DNA of 64,000 nucleotides from Bradysia coprophila (Eukaryota > Arthropoda > Insecta > Diptera > Sciaridae), in the NCBI RefSeq assembly GCF_014529535.1, contig NW_023503408.1:715248-779247 (forward strand), written 5' to 3'. Position numbers and translations under genes: made by a program. Position 1 is the first letter of the stretch. Every line of letters starts with the position of its first letter. This document shows, in pieces, positions 22,572 through 34,240 of this stretch. The notes beneath the pieces were generated by a model. That model ran no database searches. It was not told the DNA's origin and saw only the letters and a program-made list of their open reading frames with translations.

Positions 22572-22835
22572 AGCGGAGTGTCACAGTTGTGTCGAAATAT
22601 TTTCTGTGTTTTATCGCGACAAAACAAAAAACAAAATTTTGTTTTTGCATCGAGTAAAAAGTGTTTTAGTGTTTAAATATGCCTTGGGGACATAAAGAGA
22701 CGGTGCACGAATACAATGGAAAGCATCATGGGTGAGTTTCTTTGAATCTTTTCGGTGAATTTTTGTGATAAAATTTTCCATACATTTTCGGGAAACTGTC
22801 TTGTCATTTCCCAATGACGGGCCTTAAGTGGGACC

Positions 22836-23588
22836 CAGATAATGTGTCTTGGCTGTTTGGACTGGTACCACGACAAATGCATATAAGTTCCATACGTGGA
22901 ACGAAAAATATTGAATATTTCTGAGCAGACTGTTAATTAACAGCATTAAGACAAACATTAACTTGTAAAATCTAAAATTACAATTCATTATTGCGTTTCT
23001 TACAAATGAATAGAAAGAATTAAAGTTTATTTGACAAAGGAGAAAGTGTATTTTCTTTTACGATTCAAATCATCTACTTGTAGTGTAGCGATTCTACACT
23101 ACTGGACTAATAGAACAAACAAGTTATTAAAGCTCCTTTCATGCTTTCAAACATTAAATGAATTGCCTCTTCACAGGCGTTATCAAATAATCACAATTTA
23201 ACCTTTGAAGGGTTTTTGGCGTTCTCAGTCGCACAACCAAAAGTAACCGTTAAAACGGTTGATGACTCAATCCCACAAAATGCATGATCACATATAATGC
23301 ACATGCGAATTACAATTCATCAATGGTAAGGATGTGAATCTGCGAATAGCTCATATTGACTATTTGCAGTTATCTGCGAATAGTATTAATATTGACTATT
23401 CGCAGATAACTGCGAATGGCAATGGCCAATATTTTATTATTGTTATTCGGGTTTCAAAACCCTTAAATACACAATCTTACACATTTCTTGAGTGAATTAG
23501 TATTTTAAATCAGCAATTTAAATTTTCCTAATTCGTCTACGTCATCATTCTCATTTGCGAGTAGTTGTTTACATTCGAATAAGTATTT
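22836..23588. other. No gene; CGAATAG-type palindromes
   Basis: Around 23335-23430 a short run alternates GCGAATAG and CTATTCGCAG with TTATCTGCGAAT, forming a small hairpin. Similar motifs recur at 26950-27240. Nothing else is recognisable. Confidence 0.45.
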
Positions 23589-23640
23589 CACGGTGGGTTT
23601 GAACCAAATTTAAATAAAGTCGCGAGACTACCTCGGATTT

Positions 23641-25190
23641 GTAGCCCCGTACGAACTACTGGGGGCTTATAAGATTAATATGCCGTTTGTAACACGTCGA
23701 ATTGGAAGCAGACAGTAAGGGCAAAGCATTTGGTTATGTTCATAGACTACGAATCCGCAATAATAAAATGTCCGTCCGTCCGTCTGTGACCCCTCTAGCT
23801 TGAGTAAATCACAACCTTTTTTCAAAATTCTTTTTTCCCCGGTTGGTATCGACAAAAGTAAGGTCAAGTTCGAAAATGGGCATGGTAGGGTCGTTCCTTC
23901 CAGAGCTAGGGCCCTATAGGTGTTTTTCAGTCTTTCGACGATATCTACCGAAATACGCACGCAATGGCTGCTTGTGATATATTAAATGAAAGGTATTGAC
24001 GAGTAGAACAAAGTTGCTGAACATTGTTTTTGGGTAAGATGCAACGTGGGTTTGTTGGGAGGGCTCAAAGGTCGGTACTCGGCCCTAAGTGTTTTTTGCA
24101 CATAAATCGAGTAAATCTCATCCGATTTTGCTAGATTTAGTTTTTTATGGAAGGTAATTGAATACCGAAAAGAACGTGGCGAAAAAAGTTTCAAATTTGG
24201 ACCCTTGGACTAAGGCCGCTACGCGGCCCTAAGTGTTTTTTGCACATAAATCGAGTAAATCTCATCCGATTTTGCTAGTTTTTGTTTCGTTTGAGAGAGA
24301 ATTGAATACCGAAAAGAACGTGGCGAAAAAAGTTTCAAATTTGGGCCCTTGGACTAAGGCCGCTACTCGGCCGTAAGTGTTTTTTGTTCATAAATCGAGT
24401 AAATCTCATCCGATTTTGCTAGATTTAGTTTTTTATGGAAGGTAATTGAATGCCGAATAGAATGATGGCGAAAAAAGTTTCAAATTTGGGCCCTTGGACT
24501 AAGGCCGCTACTCGGCCCTAAGTGTTTTTTGCACATAACGAGTAAATATCATCCGATTTTGCTAGTTTTTGTTTCGTTTGAGAGATAATTGAATACCGAA
24601 AAGAACGTGGCGAAAAAAGTTTCAAATTTGGGCCCTTGGACTAAGGCCGCTACTCGGCCCTAAGTGTTTTTTGTACATAAATCGAGTAAATCTCATCCGA
24701 TTTTCCTAGATTTAGTTTTTTAAGGAAGGTAATTGAATGCCGAATAGAGTGATGGCAAAAAAAAGTTTCAAATTTGGGCCCTTGGACTAAGGCCGCTACT
24801 CGGCCCTAAGTGTTTTTTGCACATAAATCGAGTAAATCTCATCCGATTTTGCTAATTTTTGTTTTATTTGAGAGGTAATTGAATACCCTATGGAAAGTTG
24901 GCAAAAAATTTTGGGTTTCTAAAATAATGTCGTAAATTGTTGGTTTTATTTGAGAGGTACTTCGTACGGGCTTTCGTAATTGGGCTCTGCGCAATTTCAA
25001 AAATGAACACTTTCAGTAAATTTGACCATGCTCAACTTCAATTGCATTTTGGTAACAGACGCATTAGAGGGTTGTAGACGTATTAGGGTTCCGGGCGTAT
25101 TACGGCTACGGACGTATTATGGTTACGGACGAAATAGGATTACGGGTCGTACGGGGCTAAGTCGCAGCAAACGCTCCGACTGTTCTGATG
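23641..25190 (-). mobile_element. Tandem-monomer dispersed repeat inserted into the left TIR
   Basis: About seven ~135-bp monomers lie at 23960-24960, each with TGGACTAAGGCCGCTACTCG, AAGTGTTTTTTGCACATAA, CGAGTAAATCTCATCCGATT and GAACGTGGCGAAAAAAG landmarks. The ends are CCCCGTACGAA on the left and CGTACGGGGCTAAGTCGCAG followed by CGTTTGGAG-like CTCCGACTGTTCTGATG on the right. The uninterrupted TIR at 33745-33760 shows the empty site. A short (GTCC)n tract lies at 23768-23785. Confidence 0.75.
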
Positions 25191-25529
25191 CCTTGTTTTT
25201 CATATTCTTTTTGAGGGACTCGAGTACTATAAGAAACCACACTTAGTTCGCAAACCTATCCAGCCGTTTTTGGGAACCGCATCCTGGGTCGTCGATGCCA
25301 GTCATGGATGAGGGACAAGTAGGGGTGGAAATGAAAGATGGGTGGATCATTTACCAATCACCGGCTCCTTAGAGAAGACCATAGAAAGATTGTCACTTTT
25401 TCACTATCAGAAATCCGGTACTCGCCCAAATTAACAATTTATTTTTCAAGTAAATATAGAAAAAAAAAGAATTTTTCTTAGAAATCATTGGTAATATATA
25501 CGTGGGAGTATATAGTACAATGTTTAGGT

Positions 25530-26129
25530 CTAAATGTGGCAGCTATTGTATTCGCGAACAGCTTTCAACAAGTGATCGGCATATTCTGGATGTCCTGAAG
25601 AAACTTTATATTTACTCCATGTTTTTTCAAAGTCATAATGTGTAGACTCAACAGCCTGCTCGCTATAGAATCCCAGACCTTTATTTGTCTTATCACAAAA
25701 ATGTGCCACATGAAAAAAAACTGCATGAACCTTCGGTGTGATAGAGATGTTGAGATCGAGGTAACTTTTTTTAAACTTTTCAATTTTCTCGTTGTAGTCG
25801 CTGTGCAGTTGAGTTGAAAAACACGATTTTACAACTTCGTGAAAATCTGCGAAGTATCGCACATATTTCATACACCCAATACTGCAAAATGACCGTAACG
25901 AATCGACTTTTTCAAGTAATGTTTTACAGGCATTCCCAGCAAAAGCAAAATTTCCGGAAGTAACTTTTCTTTGTACATGGCATGTCTCAGTCCATTTCAA
26001 TGTGTCGTTACAAAATTCTTCCAACATGTGATCATGAAGTTTATTTACGATGCCAGTTAGCAAATGAAGTTCCGGTGGAGGTATAAAATCAATTATCTCC
26101 TTAAGGTTACTACCTTGGAATTCATTCAA
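25530..26129 (-). pseudogene. C-terminal part of the transposase of the 10.2-kb element
   Basis: A frame of about 195 codons ends HLLKAVREYNSCHI. It contains a helical region, ITPKVHAVFFHVAHFC and GLGFYSEQAVESTHYDFEKT. The EQAVES-H block resembles the C-terminal acidic block of a DDE-type nuclease. It follows directly on the protein piece at 26466-26940 once the intervening non-LTR insertion is ignored. I know similar sequences only as unnamed insect and cnidarian transposon proteins. Confidence 0.5.
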
Positions 26130-26465
26130 TCATTCATTCATTCATTTATTGTTCATTTTCAGTCGACTTAATACAAGCGGACTTAACTTAGGTATCACAG
26201 GTAGGACTAGGTAGCAAATAAATTAACATAAAAGGTACAATAACATAAAGGAATCACTGATAATAAATAGGTCGTCGATAATATCACAATTTAAGATCGT
26301 CGTGTCAAAGTTAAAAGTAGAAAATAGGGAAAAGAAAGGAAAAAAATATCACAATAATAAGAACTGGCTCAGCACTGAATCGGGAACACGTAGAAGCTCA
26401 TTTCGGAATTGGTTATGCGGTAACGTTGGATCGATAACATCGGACACAGCATTGAACATACGGCA
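26130..26465 (-). mobile_element. 3' end of a non-LTR retrotransposon with (AATG)n tail
   Basis: On the minus strand a short frame reads MFNAVSDVIDPTLPHNQFRN then ELLRVPDSVLSQFLLL and stops. It is followed by ~200 bp of A/T-rich 3' UTR, an AATAAATGAATGAATGAATG tail and the junction with the transposase frame. A coding end, a UTR and a short-repeat tail are typical of CR1/Jockey-type elements. It splits the transposase reading frame. Confidence 0.6.
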
Positions 26466-26940
26466 GGCAATACCGGAGGATTTACACAATTCATGAATTT
26501 TTTAGCATCCGTTTTTTTAGCACCTGATCGGCACCAATCCTCGTAGTTCTTCAAGCAATTACCGAGAGTACGATATGCTCCACAATGACTCAAGTCACCT
26601 TTGTCTGCTGTGCACCATGTACACGGGTGCTGGGTCAAGAGTCCAGCCAATATGTTGGCTAATTTCAAATCAGTAGCAATGCTGCCCTTTAAATCATTTA
26701 ATTTCAATGCAGACCACAGGAGCGAAACGTTTACGTAGTTCTCTTGCGTACAGGGAGCAGGACCAAGCAAAAGAATTTTTTTGACGCCAGCATCAGAAAA
26801 TGATTTAGAGGCAATGCTATCACTGCAACGTTGTCGAAGTGATCTGTTTGAACTATCAACCGTATTCTGAACTGACAACGTTAATTTTAAAAATCCACCT
26901 CCTCCATCAATTCCAAGCTTTAGATGAACGTGGTCATATT
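26466..26940 (-). pseudogene. Central part of the transposase of the 10.2-kb element
   Basis: The frame begins upstream of the first Met, with LGIDGGGGFLKLTLS, a glycine-rich block that contains a candidate catalytic Asp. It continues through LLGPAPCTQENYVN to HPCTWCTADKGDLSHCG, a zinc-binding-like C-x-x-C stretch, and FMNCVNPPV, where the non-LTR insertion interrupts it. Confidence 0.5.
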
Positions 26941-26949
26941 CACGATTAT

Positions 26950-27240
26950 TTTGGAAGCTGATGCTATTCTTACGCGCGTGCGAATAGCCATTCCTTACTG
27001 TAATTGACTATTCGCACGCGCGTGCGAATGGTCATTCCACACTGTAGAAGACTATTCGAACGCGCTTGAGAATAGCCATTTCACATTGGATTTAACTATT
27101 CGCACGCGGGTGCCAATAACTAAGCCTACGAGTACTGGCTATTCGCACGCGAAAATTCGGGCGAAAATCATATTCGTATTTTTCATGGGCGCTCGATTTC
27201 GCGTGCGAATAGCCAGTACTCGTAAAACCGATAGATCAAC
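26950..27240. repeat. Cluster of CTATTCGCACGCG palindromic motifs
   Basis: Several copies of GACTATTCGCACGCG and its inverse alternate here. An outer pair forms a ~30-bp-arm hairpin at 27128-27223 (ACGAGTACTGGCTATTCGCA against its inverse). No coding meaning is seen. Confidence 0.7.
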
Positions 27241-27399
27241 AAACGGCAATGTAAAGAGTGTCTTCATTTATACACAGACAAGTGTCGAAATAGTAATTCA
27301 TGCAACAAATTGTGAAAAGAGGTTTCGCAACGTGTTACATACAAGCTTGTTTGCTCGGAATCGATAGGTTATGGTCTAGAATTGTTCCCCAGACACGTT

Positions 27400-28780
27400 C
27401 TTCTTCTTCTTCTTTTTCAGCCTGTTTCTATCCACTGCTGGATGTAGGCCTCTCCAACTTCTTTCCATTTCGTACGATCCATTGCCATTTGCTGCCAGTT
27501 TGTACCTGCAATATTCTTAATTCCGTTTGTCCATCTCTCTGGTGGTCTACCTATAGCTCGTCTTTTATATGGTCGCCAGTTCATGATCTTTTTGGTCCAA
27601 CGTTCGTCTGTCCTTCTTGCAATATGTCCCGCCCAGCTCCATTTCAGAGATGCTATTCTTTCCATGACATCAACGACCCTGGTTTGTTGTCGAATCCATT
27701 GATTCGTCATTCTGTCTCTGAGTGTTATTCCAAGCATACTCCGTTCCATGGCTCTTTGTGTCACTCTCAATTTATCTTCGGATGCTTTTGTTAAAGTTAA
27801 CGTTTCCGCTCCATAAGTGAGCACTGGAAGGACACAAGTGTCGAAAACTTTGCGTTTCAGACTATTATTCATTTTGCTTTTGAAAATTAGTCTGAGTTTT
27901 CCGAACGCTGCCCATGCAAGACCAATCCTACGTCTTATTTCTGCAGTTTGGTTGTCCAGACCTAACTTCAGTTTATGTCCTAGATATACATAGCTGTCGA
28001 CTCGTTCAATGACAGTGTCACCAATTTTGATTTCTCTATCGTCCCCGATGTTGGTCATGACTTTTGTTTTCGATAAGTTCATCTTGAGGCCAACTTTGCT
28101 CGCCTCTTCACTTAACTGTTGTAGCATAAGCTGAGCCTGACCTAGATTCGCTGCTATCGGTACAATGTCATCAGCGAAGCGGAGATTGCTCAGGTACTCT
28201 CCATTTATCTTTAATCCCATTTTACTCCAGTTTAACTTCCTAAAAATACTCTGCAGAATCGCCGTGAATAATTTCGGTGAAATGGTGTCACCCTGCCTTA
28301 CACCTCGGCCAATTCTGAATTTCTCCGTGCTCTTATGAAGTTTTATACATGAAGTAGCATTTTTGTACACATATCGAATTGTGTTGGAGTACCTTGAGTC
28401 TACTCTACATTCGTCTAATGCGTCCAATATCGACCATGTTTCCACTGAATCGAAAGCTTTTTCGAAGTCTATGAATAGCAAGACTATGTCGATGTTGTAT
28501 TCACGACACTTCTCAATAAGCGTTCTCATCACCTGCAAATGGTCGTTTGTGCTGAAACCAGATCTGAAAGCAGCTTGTTCAACAGGTTGGTAGAAGTCGA
28601 ACTTGTTAGTGTTCCTCTTCGTAATGATTTTCATAAACAACTTGTAGAGTGTTGACAATAGGCTGATGGGTCGGTAATTTTCCAGCTTTGTTATGTCTCT
28701 TTTTTTATGCAGCAATGTAATTACCGCATTTTCCCAGGCTTCTGGTACTTCTTCCCATTGGAGACATTGATTAAACAAAG
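27400..28780 (-). mobile_element. RTE-clade retrotransposon copy 1, 5'-truncated, with target duplication
   Basis: The minus-strand frame (to 27417) carries the C-terminal two thirds of a reverse transcriptase: NYRPISLLSTLYKLF, AAFRSGFSTNDHLQ, LLFIDFEKAFDSV, GVRQGDTISPKLF, the catalytic FADD in LRFADDI, and the tail GHIARRTDERW...QQWIETG. It ends in (GAA)n. CCAGACACGTT lies on both sides (27389-27399 and 28781-28791). The apurinic-type endonuclease and the 5' end are missing, so it is dead on arrival, although its frame is open. It is inserted inside the 10.2-kb element. Confidence 0.92.
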
Positions 28781-29301
28781 CCAGACACGTTACTAATAAA
28801 AAACTACTTTGGACAAGAATTTGGTTCAAATTTACTCTTTTATACCAGCCGTAAAGGTCAACTTTTTTTCAAATGGTTCGCAATTCCTGCAACATCAAAC
28901 TTCTGTGGTGAAATTTTGATATGTGATGGTGGCTGAAGCCAGCTACCATAATATGTAGACGGCCCATCAGAACAATGATGTTGTAGAGATTCCGTCCTAT
29001 TTGAAAGTTGAGCATACTTTGAATGATGGCTGGGCATGGGTGGTGAGTGCGGACGTCAGAGTGGGCTCAAACTGTCGGCCGTGGATGGGCCAACAATCCT
29101 ACAAAGTTTCAACTTTTTGTGTTGCTCTTTCCTCAAGTAAATGCTAAAAAAATGTTTTGACCACCCTCTGACATCATATGACATTTAGACACATTACACT
29201 CAAAATGGATTTTTTTGAAGAAAAATGGCAGACACCTCTTCGCTGGAATTGAACGACGAATCGAATGAGCTATAACTCAATAATATCGGGGATAGCTTGT
29301 T

Positions 29302-29571
29302 TCAAAAATTGAAAATTTGGCTGACGAATTGGCGAATTGACTCATAATCTGGTAAGGTGACAATGTCACCGTTTTTACAAGCTTTACAGAATTTGATTTT
29401 GCATGTGCTGCATATGGCGGCAGGTAGAAGAATGTCTTTTGGATCAAAACTAGTCTTGTTTTGCAGTTTTGATATAATCCATGGTGCTAATTTTGTTGTG
29501 TTTAGTTTGTGTTTGCTGCACATCAAACATATCTTTAGTCGATTTTCTTCATGAGAACAACGTTTCGCCAT
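29302..29571 (-). pseudogene. N-terminal zinc-binding domain of the transposase of the 10.2-kb element
   Basis: From the ATG at 29571 the frame reads MAKRCSHEENRLKICLMC, then a SKH segment, ILLPAAICSTCKIKFCKACK and a stop. Two C-x-x-C pairs spaced by ~45 residues form a THAP/BED-like metal-binding module at the expected amino end. A stretch at 28850-29150 gives a broken continuation (QPPSHIKISPQKFDVAG). Confidence 0.4.
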
Positions 29572-29865
29572 GTCTAGACAACACAAAAAACACTGGAACA
29601 AAACGGTCGTAGAAAAATAGGTTGTCAATCTGGAACAAATTGCATGGCGGCATGTGATTTTTCTTCAGAAAATAGTGAAAAAGTGATCAAATTTTCCGAA
29701 AATAGTTGGTATTCTCACTATCGATTGATTTATAAAAAGTGACCGAATAGTGAACAAAAACCAGCTCTAAAACGTGAATTTCAAGCACAGACTTTTGCTT
29801 TCTACTAAGAAAGAGTAAAGTACACTTTAGCGCTTTAAAAATCTTGAAAAAGAAGCACGAAATTC

Positions 29866-31248
29866 TTCTTCTTCTTCTTCTTTTTCAGCCTGTTTCTATC
29901 CACTGCTGGATGTAGGCCTCTCCAACTTCTTTCCATTTCGTACGATCCATTGCCATTTGCTGCCAGTTTGTACCTGCAATATTCTTAATTCCGTTTGTCC
30001 ATCTCTCTGGTGGTCTACCTATAGCTCGTCTTTTATATGGTCGCCAGTTCATGATCTTTTTGGTCCAACGTTCGTCTGTCCTTCTTGCAATATGTCCCGC
30101 CCAGCTCCATTTCAGAGATGCTATTCTTTCCATGACATCAACGACCCTGGTTTGTTGTCGAATCCATTGATTCGTCATTCTGTCTCTGAGTGTTATTCCG
30201 AGCATACTCCGTTCCATGGCTCTTTGTGTCACTCTCAATTTATCTTCGGATGCTTTTGTTAAAGTTAACGTTTCCGCTCCATAAGTGAGCACTGGAAGGA
30301 CACAAGTGTCGAAAACTTTGCGTTTCAGACTATTATTCATTTTGCTTTTGAAAATTAGTCTGAGTTTTCCGAACGCTGCCCATGCAAGACCAATCCTACG
30401 TCTTATTTCTGCAGTTTGGTTGTCCAGACCTAACTTCAGTTTATGTCCTAGATATACATAGCTGTCGACTCGTTCAATGACAGTGTCACCAATTTTGATT
30501 TCTCTATCGTCCCCGATGTTGGTCATGACTTTTGTTTTCGATAAGTTCATCTTGAGGCCAACTTTGCTCGCCTCTTCACTTAACTGTTGTAGCATAAGCT
30601 GAGCCTGACCTAGATTCGCTGCTATCGGTACAATGTCATCAGCGAAGCGGAGATTGCTCAGGTACTCTGCATTTATCTTTATTCCCATTTTACTCCAGTT
30701 TAACTTCCTAAAAATACTCTGCAGAATCGCCGTGAATAATTTCGGTGAAATGGTGTCACCCTGCCTTACACCTCGGCCAATTCTGAATTTCTCCGTGCTC
30801 TTATGAAGTTTTATACATGAAGTAGCATTTTTGTACACATATCGAATTGTGTTGGAGTACCTTGAGTCTACTCTACATTCGTCTAATGCGTCCAATATCG
30901 ACCATGTTTCCACTGAATCGAAAGCTTTTTCGAAGTCTATGAATAGCAAGACTATGTCGATGTTGTATTCACGACACTTCTCAATAAGCGTTCTCATCAC
31001 CTGCAAATGGTCGTTTGTGCTGAAACCAGATCTGAAAGCAGCTTGTTCAACAGGTTGGTAGAAGTCGAACTTGTTAGTGTTCCTCTTCGTAATGATTTTC
31101 ATAAACAACTTGTAGAGTGTTGACAATAGGCTTATGGGTCGGTAATTTTCCAGCTTTGTTATGTCTCCTTTTTTATGCAGCAATGTAATTACCGCATTTT
31201 CCCAGGCTTCTGGTACTTCTTCCCATTGGAGACATCGATTAAACAAAA
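29866..31248 (-). mobile_element. RTE-clade retrotransposon copy 2, 5'-truncated, with target duplication
   Basis: It is almost identical to the copy at 27400-28780; by eye fewer than ten substitutions in ~1380 bp. It has the same reverse transcriptase motifs, an open frame to 29885 and the same (GAA)n tail. ACGAAATTC is duplicated at 29857-29865 and 31249-31257, so it is an independent insertion and not a segmental duplication. The 5' truncation falls within about 3 bp of that of copy 1. Confidence 0.92.
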
Positions 31249-31257
31249 ACGAAATTC

Positions 31258-32753
31258 GATTATGATTTATTGGTTACTTTATTGAGACAAAGCCTTTTTC
31301 TTTATCACAAAGTGTGATTGGGAGATCAGAAAATAATAATAAACTTAGTTTTGTATTGTTATCTGATTACTTGTATTTGTCCCTTAAACTGACATGACTC
31401 ACAAAATGCAACTTTATTTTTACAAACGTTTTTTTAGAGCAAATATATCTACGAGACGATGAGTTATCAATATAACTCCATAATACTTAAAACTCAACGG
31501 CACATGTTTAAACAGACACTTTTATTAAATCGATAATATCTGAATGTACCATAAAGGACAGTAAAGGAAGGTGATCAAAAATTTAGAATTGTTTATGGGA
31601 AAAATAAAATATCGAAGTTATTTCTCGCTTACCTCATCAAACTGAAAGATTGCTAAAAACAAGAGTGACTAGTCCTTTAAAATTGTTTACCTTCGCTTGA
31701 TTCAAATAGTACATTACTTACCAATGGAACAAATGCTGAAAATGGCACTGCTTGTGCGGATTTTGGCGATCGAATCGTAGCCGAGGTTGGTAAACACACA
31801 AGAATTGCCATTTACACCATTTATTCCATTGCCAACTTGGCAATGCCAAGTAAGGTATTTTACTCAAAAACTTGATTTAAAATTTAAATATAATTTTACC
31901 TCACGTTCCTTTTTTGAACATGATTCCTCGATAGATTAGGTTTTTCAATTGTTATACGTACATCGGTTTTCCACATTTAGTTTAGTTATCCGTAGATACA
32001 CTTCTTTAGTCGAAGCCGAGGTCGAAGCTTGTGCGGGTAAAAGCAAAATAAAATCTGGTTTTTGACAGTTGAAATTCAATTGTCAAAAACTAGACTCGAT
32101 CATTTTATTTTGCTTTAATTTTATTCCGAAAACGTACGAGTAGAGCCGTAGCTGGCACAGCAGAACATAGCTCATTTGAGAGGTATTTCAATTCATTATA
32201 AAGTAATAGAAGCATTGGAAGCAGAAACTAAGTTTTGTATTGTCAAGGTCCAAAAATAGGGCGAACCTTTGAGCATTTTTAAGGATAAAAAAATCCCTCC
32301 CAAAAGCTGATTTTCACTGTTCCTCTATTTTGAATGTGTTTTTTGTTAAATACAATTGAATTTATGTCAAAAAATCGCATCAGCTGGAGGTTTTCCAGGA
32401 GATGATTTTCTCCATTCATGTATAGTCACCCTATTTTTGAACCTTGTCAACACAAAAACGTAAAATGTTTTAAATTTCTGCTTCTTAATATATTTTTGTT
32501 TGAATGTCGTATGGGGATGGGGACATCTAGATTGCGTTCACAATAAAACCTTTGCAGAAGCATCTGTAGGATACTGGTCGTCTTACCAGTCCCAGAATAC
32601 AGCTACCTTAGGCTACTTTCTGTTCGACTAAAAAAAATCTCAGCGAATTTTATTTTCACATGGGATAAGTGGGCTACCGTAAACTACTCTACGACTAAAA
32701 AACAGAAAAACTGAGTTGCCCTAATACGTAGGAAATTCGGAAAATTTTCATAT
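31258..32753. other. Interior of the 10.2-kb element without a recognised gene
   Basis: A small hairpin lies at about 32046-32125 (GTTTTTGACAGTTGAAATTC / CAATTGTCAAAAAC). Around 31735-31870 a short frame is followed by a donor-like GTAAGG, which may be a residual exon of the element. Nothing else is identified. Confidence 0.35.
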
Positions 32754-32952
32754 AAGGTAACTGACTGAAAGTTGACCTAATTTGACAAATCTCAAACACA
32801 TTGAATCGTGAGTTGTCCTATCTATACAAAAGTCATAGGACATATCACGGTTTATTGAATGTTGAGTTGACCGATAATTTTTTCTTCATACAAATTTACA
32901 CGGAAAACTTAAGATCACTTTTCCACTAGGTCAACTTTCAGTCAGTTACCTT
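32754..32952. mobile_element. 199-bp MITE with 26-bp TIRs
   Basis: AAGGTAACTGACTGAAAGTT at the left is the reverse complement of the right end. The interior carries an inner inverted motif (CCTATCTATACAAAAGTCATAGGA). The target duplication is not clear. Confidence 0.7.
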
Positions 32953-34240
32953 AATACGTACATCTTTGCGCCGCAGGCAAATTTTGTGATGTCTTTGTGT
33001 AATAAATATTTAGTTGGAACAAGAAATGTTTCCGATTTTCAATACTTTTTCCGAAATAGTTAGAAATAGTTAGAAAAGTAAAAAAACAAAAAAAAAGTAA
33101 GTTACTATTGCTTCTTTAAAAAAAAGTCAGAATTAGTGAGAAAAGTAAGTCACATGCCGCCCTGAAATTGTAAACTATGCGATTTTTTTTTCTGCAGAAC
33201 CGTGTTGCTACTTTTAGCCTGAATCGATTAAAGCCCTTCATCTTATATATTACCAATGATTTCTAAGGAAAATTCTTTTTGTTTCTATATTTATTTGAAA
33301 AATAAATTGTTAATTTGGGCGAGTACCGGATTTCTGATAGTGAAAAAGTGACAATCTTTCTATGGTCTTCTCTAAGGAGCCGGTGCCCGCCGGTCGACTT
33401 CCACAACGTGATTGGTAGATGATCCACCCCTCTTTCATTTCCACCCCTACTTGTCCCTCATCCATGACTATACTTGATCCCACAGATATTTGAACATTGA
33501 CTACATAAAATTTTAAACCGATGTGACCACCGTGTCAGGTGCATTCATGACCCAAACGATGTATCGTTGTAACCAGTTTTCGCTCCTCTATCGATCGCAA
33601 TATGAACCGGCTGGCCAAACGTCACCTCCCTTCGTTCGCTGGCATCGTGGATCCAGGATGTGGTTCCCAAAAACGGCTGGATAGGTTTGCGAACTGAGTG
33701 TGGTTTCTTATAGTACTCGAGTCCCTCAATAAGAATATGAAAAAAAAATCCGAGGTAGTCTCGCGACTTTGTTTAAATTTGGTTCAAACCCACCGTGATT
33801 TGTTAATATTTTCGTTTTTTTATGTTGGTACGTAAATAGACGAACAACTAATGACGTAAGCGCAGCTTTGCGAGTGTGTTGGTGTATGTATTAAATATGA
33901 ACGACCGCACTGACGTCATACTTTCCTCTGAAATTAATGTTCTTCATTAATTTAAAAAAAACTTAAAGAATATTTTGATAAGGTGTAGTGGTAAATTATG
34001 CTTATTTTAACATAAAATTTCATTTAAAAATGGTTCGATGTGATTTCCCGATTATGCAACATGTCTATTAAACAATAAAGGTTGAAGGTATGATGTGGCA
34101 GGGCAGCGAAAATAAAACAAAAATCTTCATTGACATTTTATTCAATTTTATAAGAAAAATCAATTTCCTAGAATCCCCAAAGAGAAAGATCAACATTTTA
34201 TAAAGCACAGCTGGTTATTTTTTGGTCAACGAATCTCAGT

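Larger units (their letters stand above)
17149..22830. mobile_element. Outer inverted-repeat pair enclosing two further elements
   Basis: 17149-17406 and 22575-22830 are inverted copies of about 255 bp (CACTTAAGGCCCGTCATTGG at the outer edge, CTGTGACACT at the inner edge). The space between them is filled by the foldback at 17411-18778 and the element at 18782-22571, so the original palindrome was opened by later insertions. Confidence 0.7.
23589..33797 (-). mobile_element. 10.2-kb DNA transposon with long TIRs, heavily invaded
   Basis: CACGGTGGGTTTGAACC starts at 23589 and its reverse complement ends at 33797, and ATTT follows the right end and precedes the left end (a possible 4-bp duplication). 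The TIRs extend over about 350-550 bp: left 23589-23640 continuing at 25194-25505, right 33245-33797. The left TIR is split by the repeat at 23641-25190, and the right has about 200 bp absent on the left. The minus strand between them encodes pieces of one transposase-like protein (29302-29571, 26466-26940, 25530-26129). Later insertions are a non-LTR tail (26130-26465), two RTE copies and a MITE. The superfamily is not assigned. Confidence 0.65.

Noticed and set aside
27417..31061. Plus-strand frames opposite the RTE copies (e.g. 28363-28593, 29957-30262)
   Set aside because: They are antisense shadows of reverse transcriptase coding sequence and repeat in every RTE copy.
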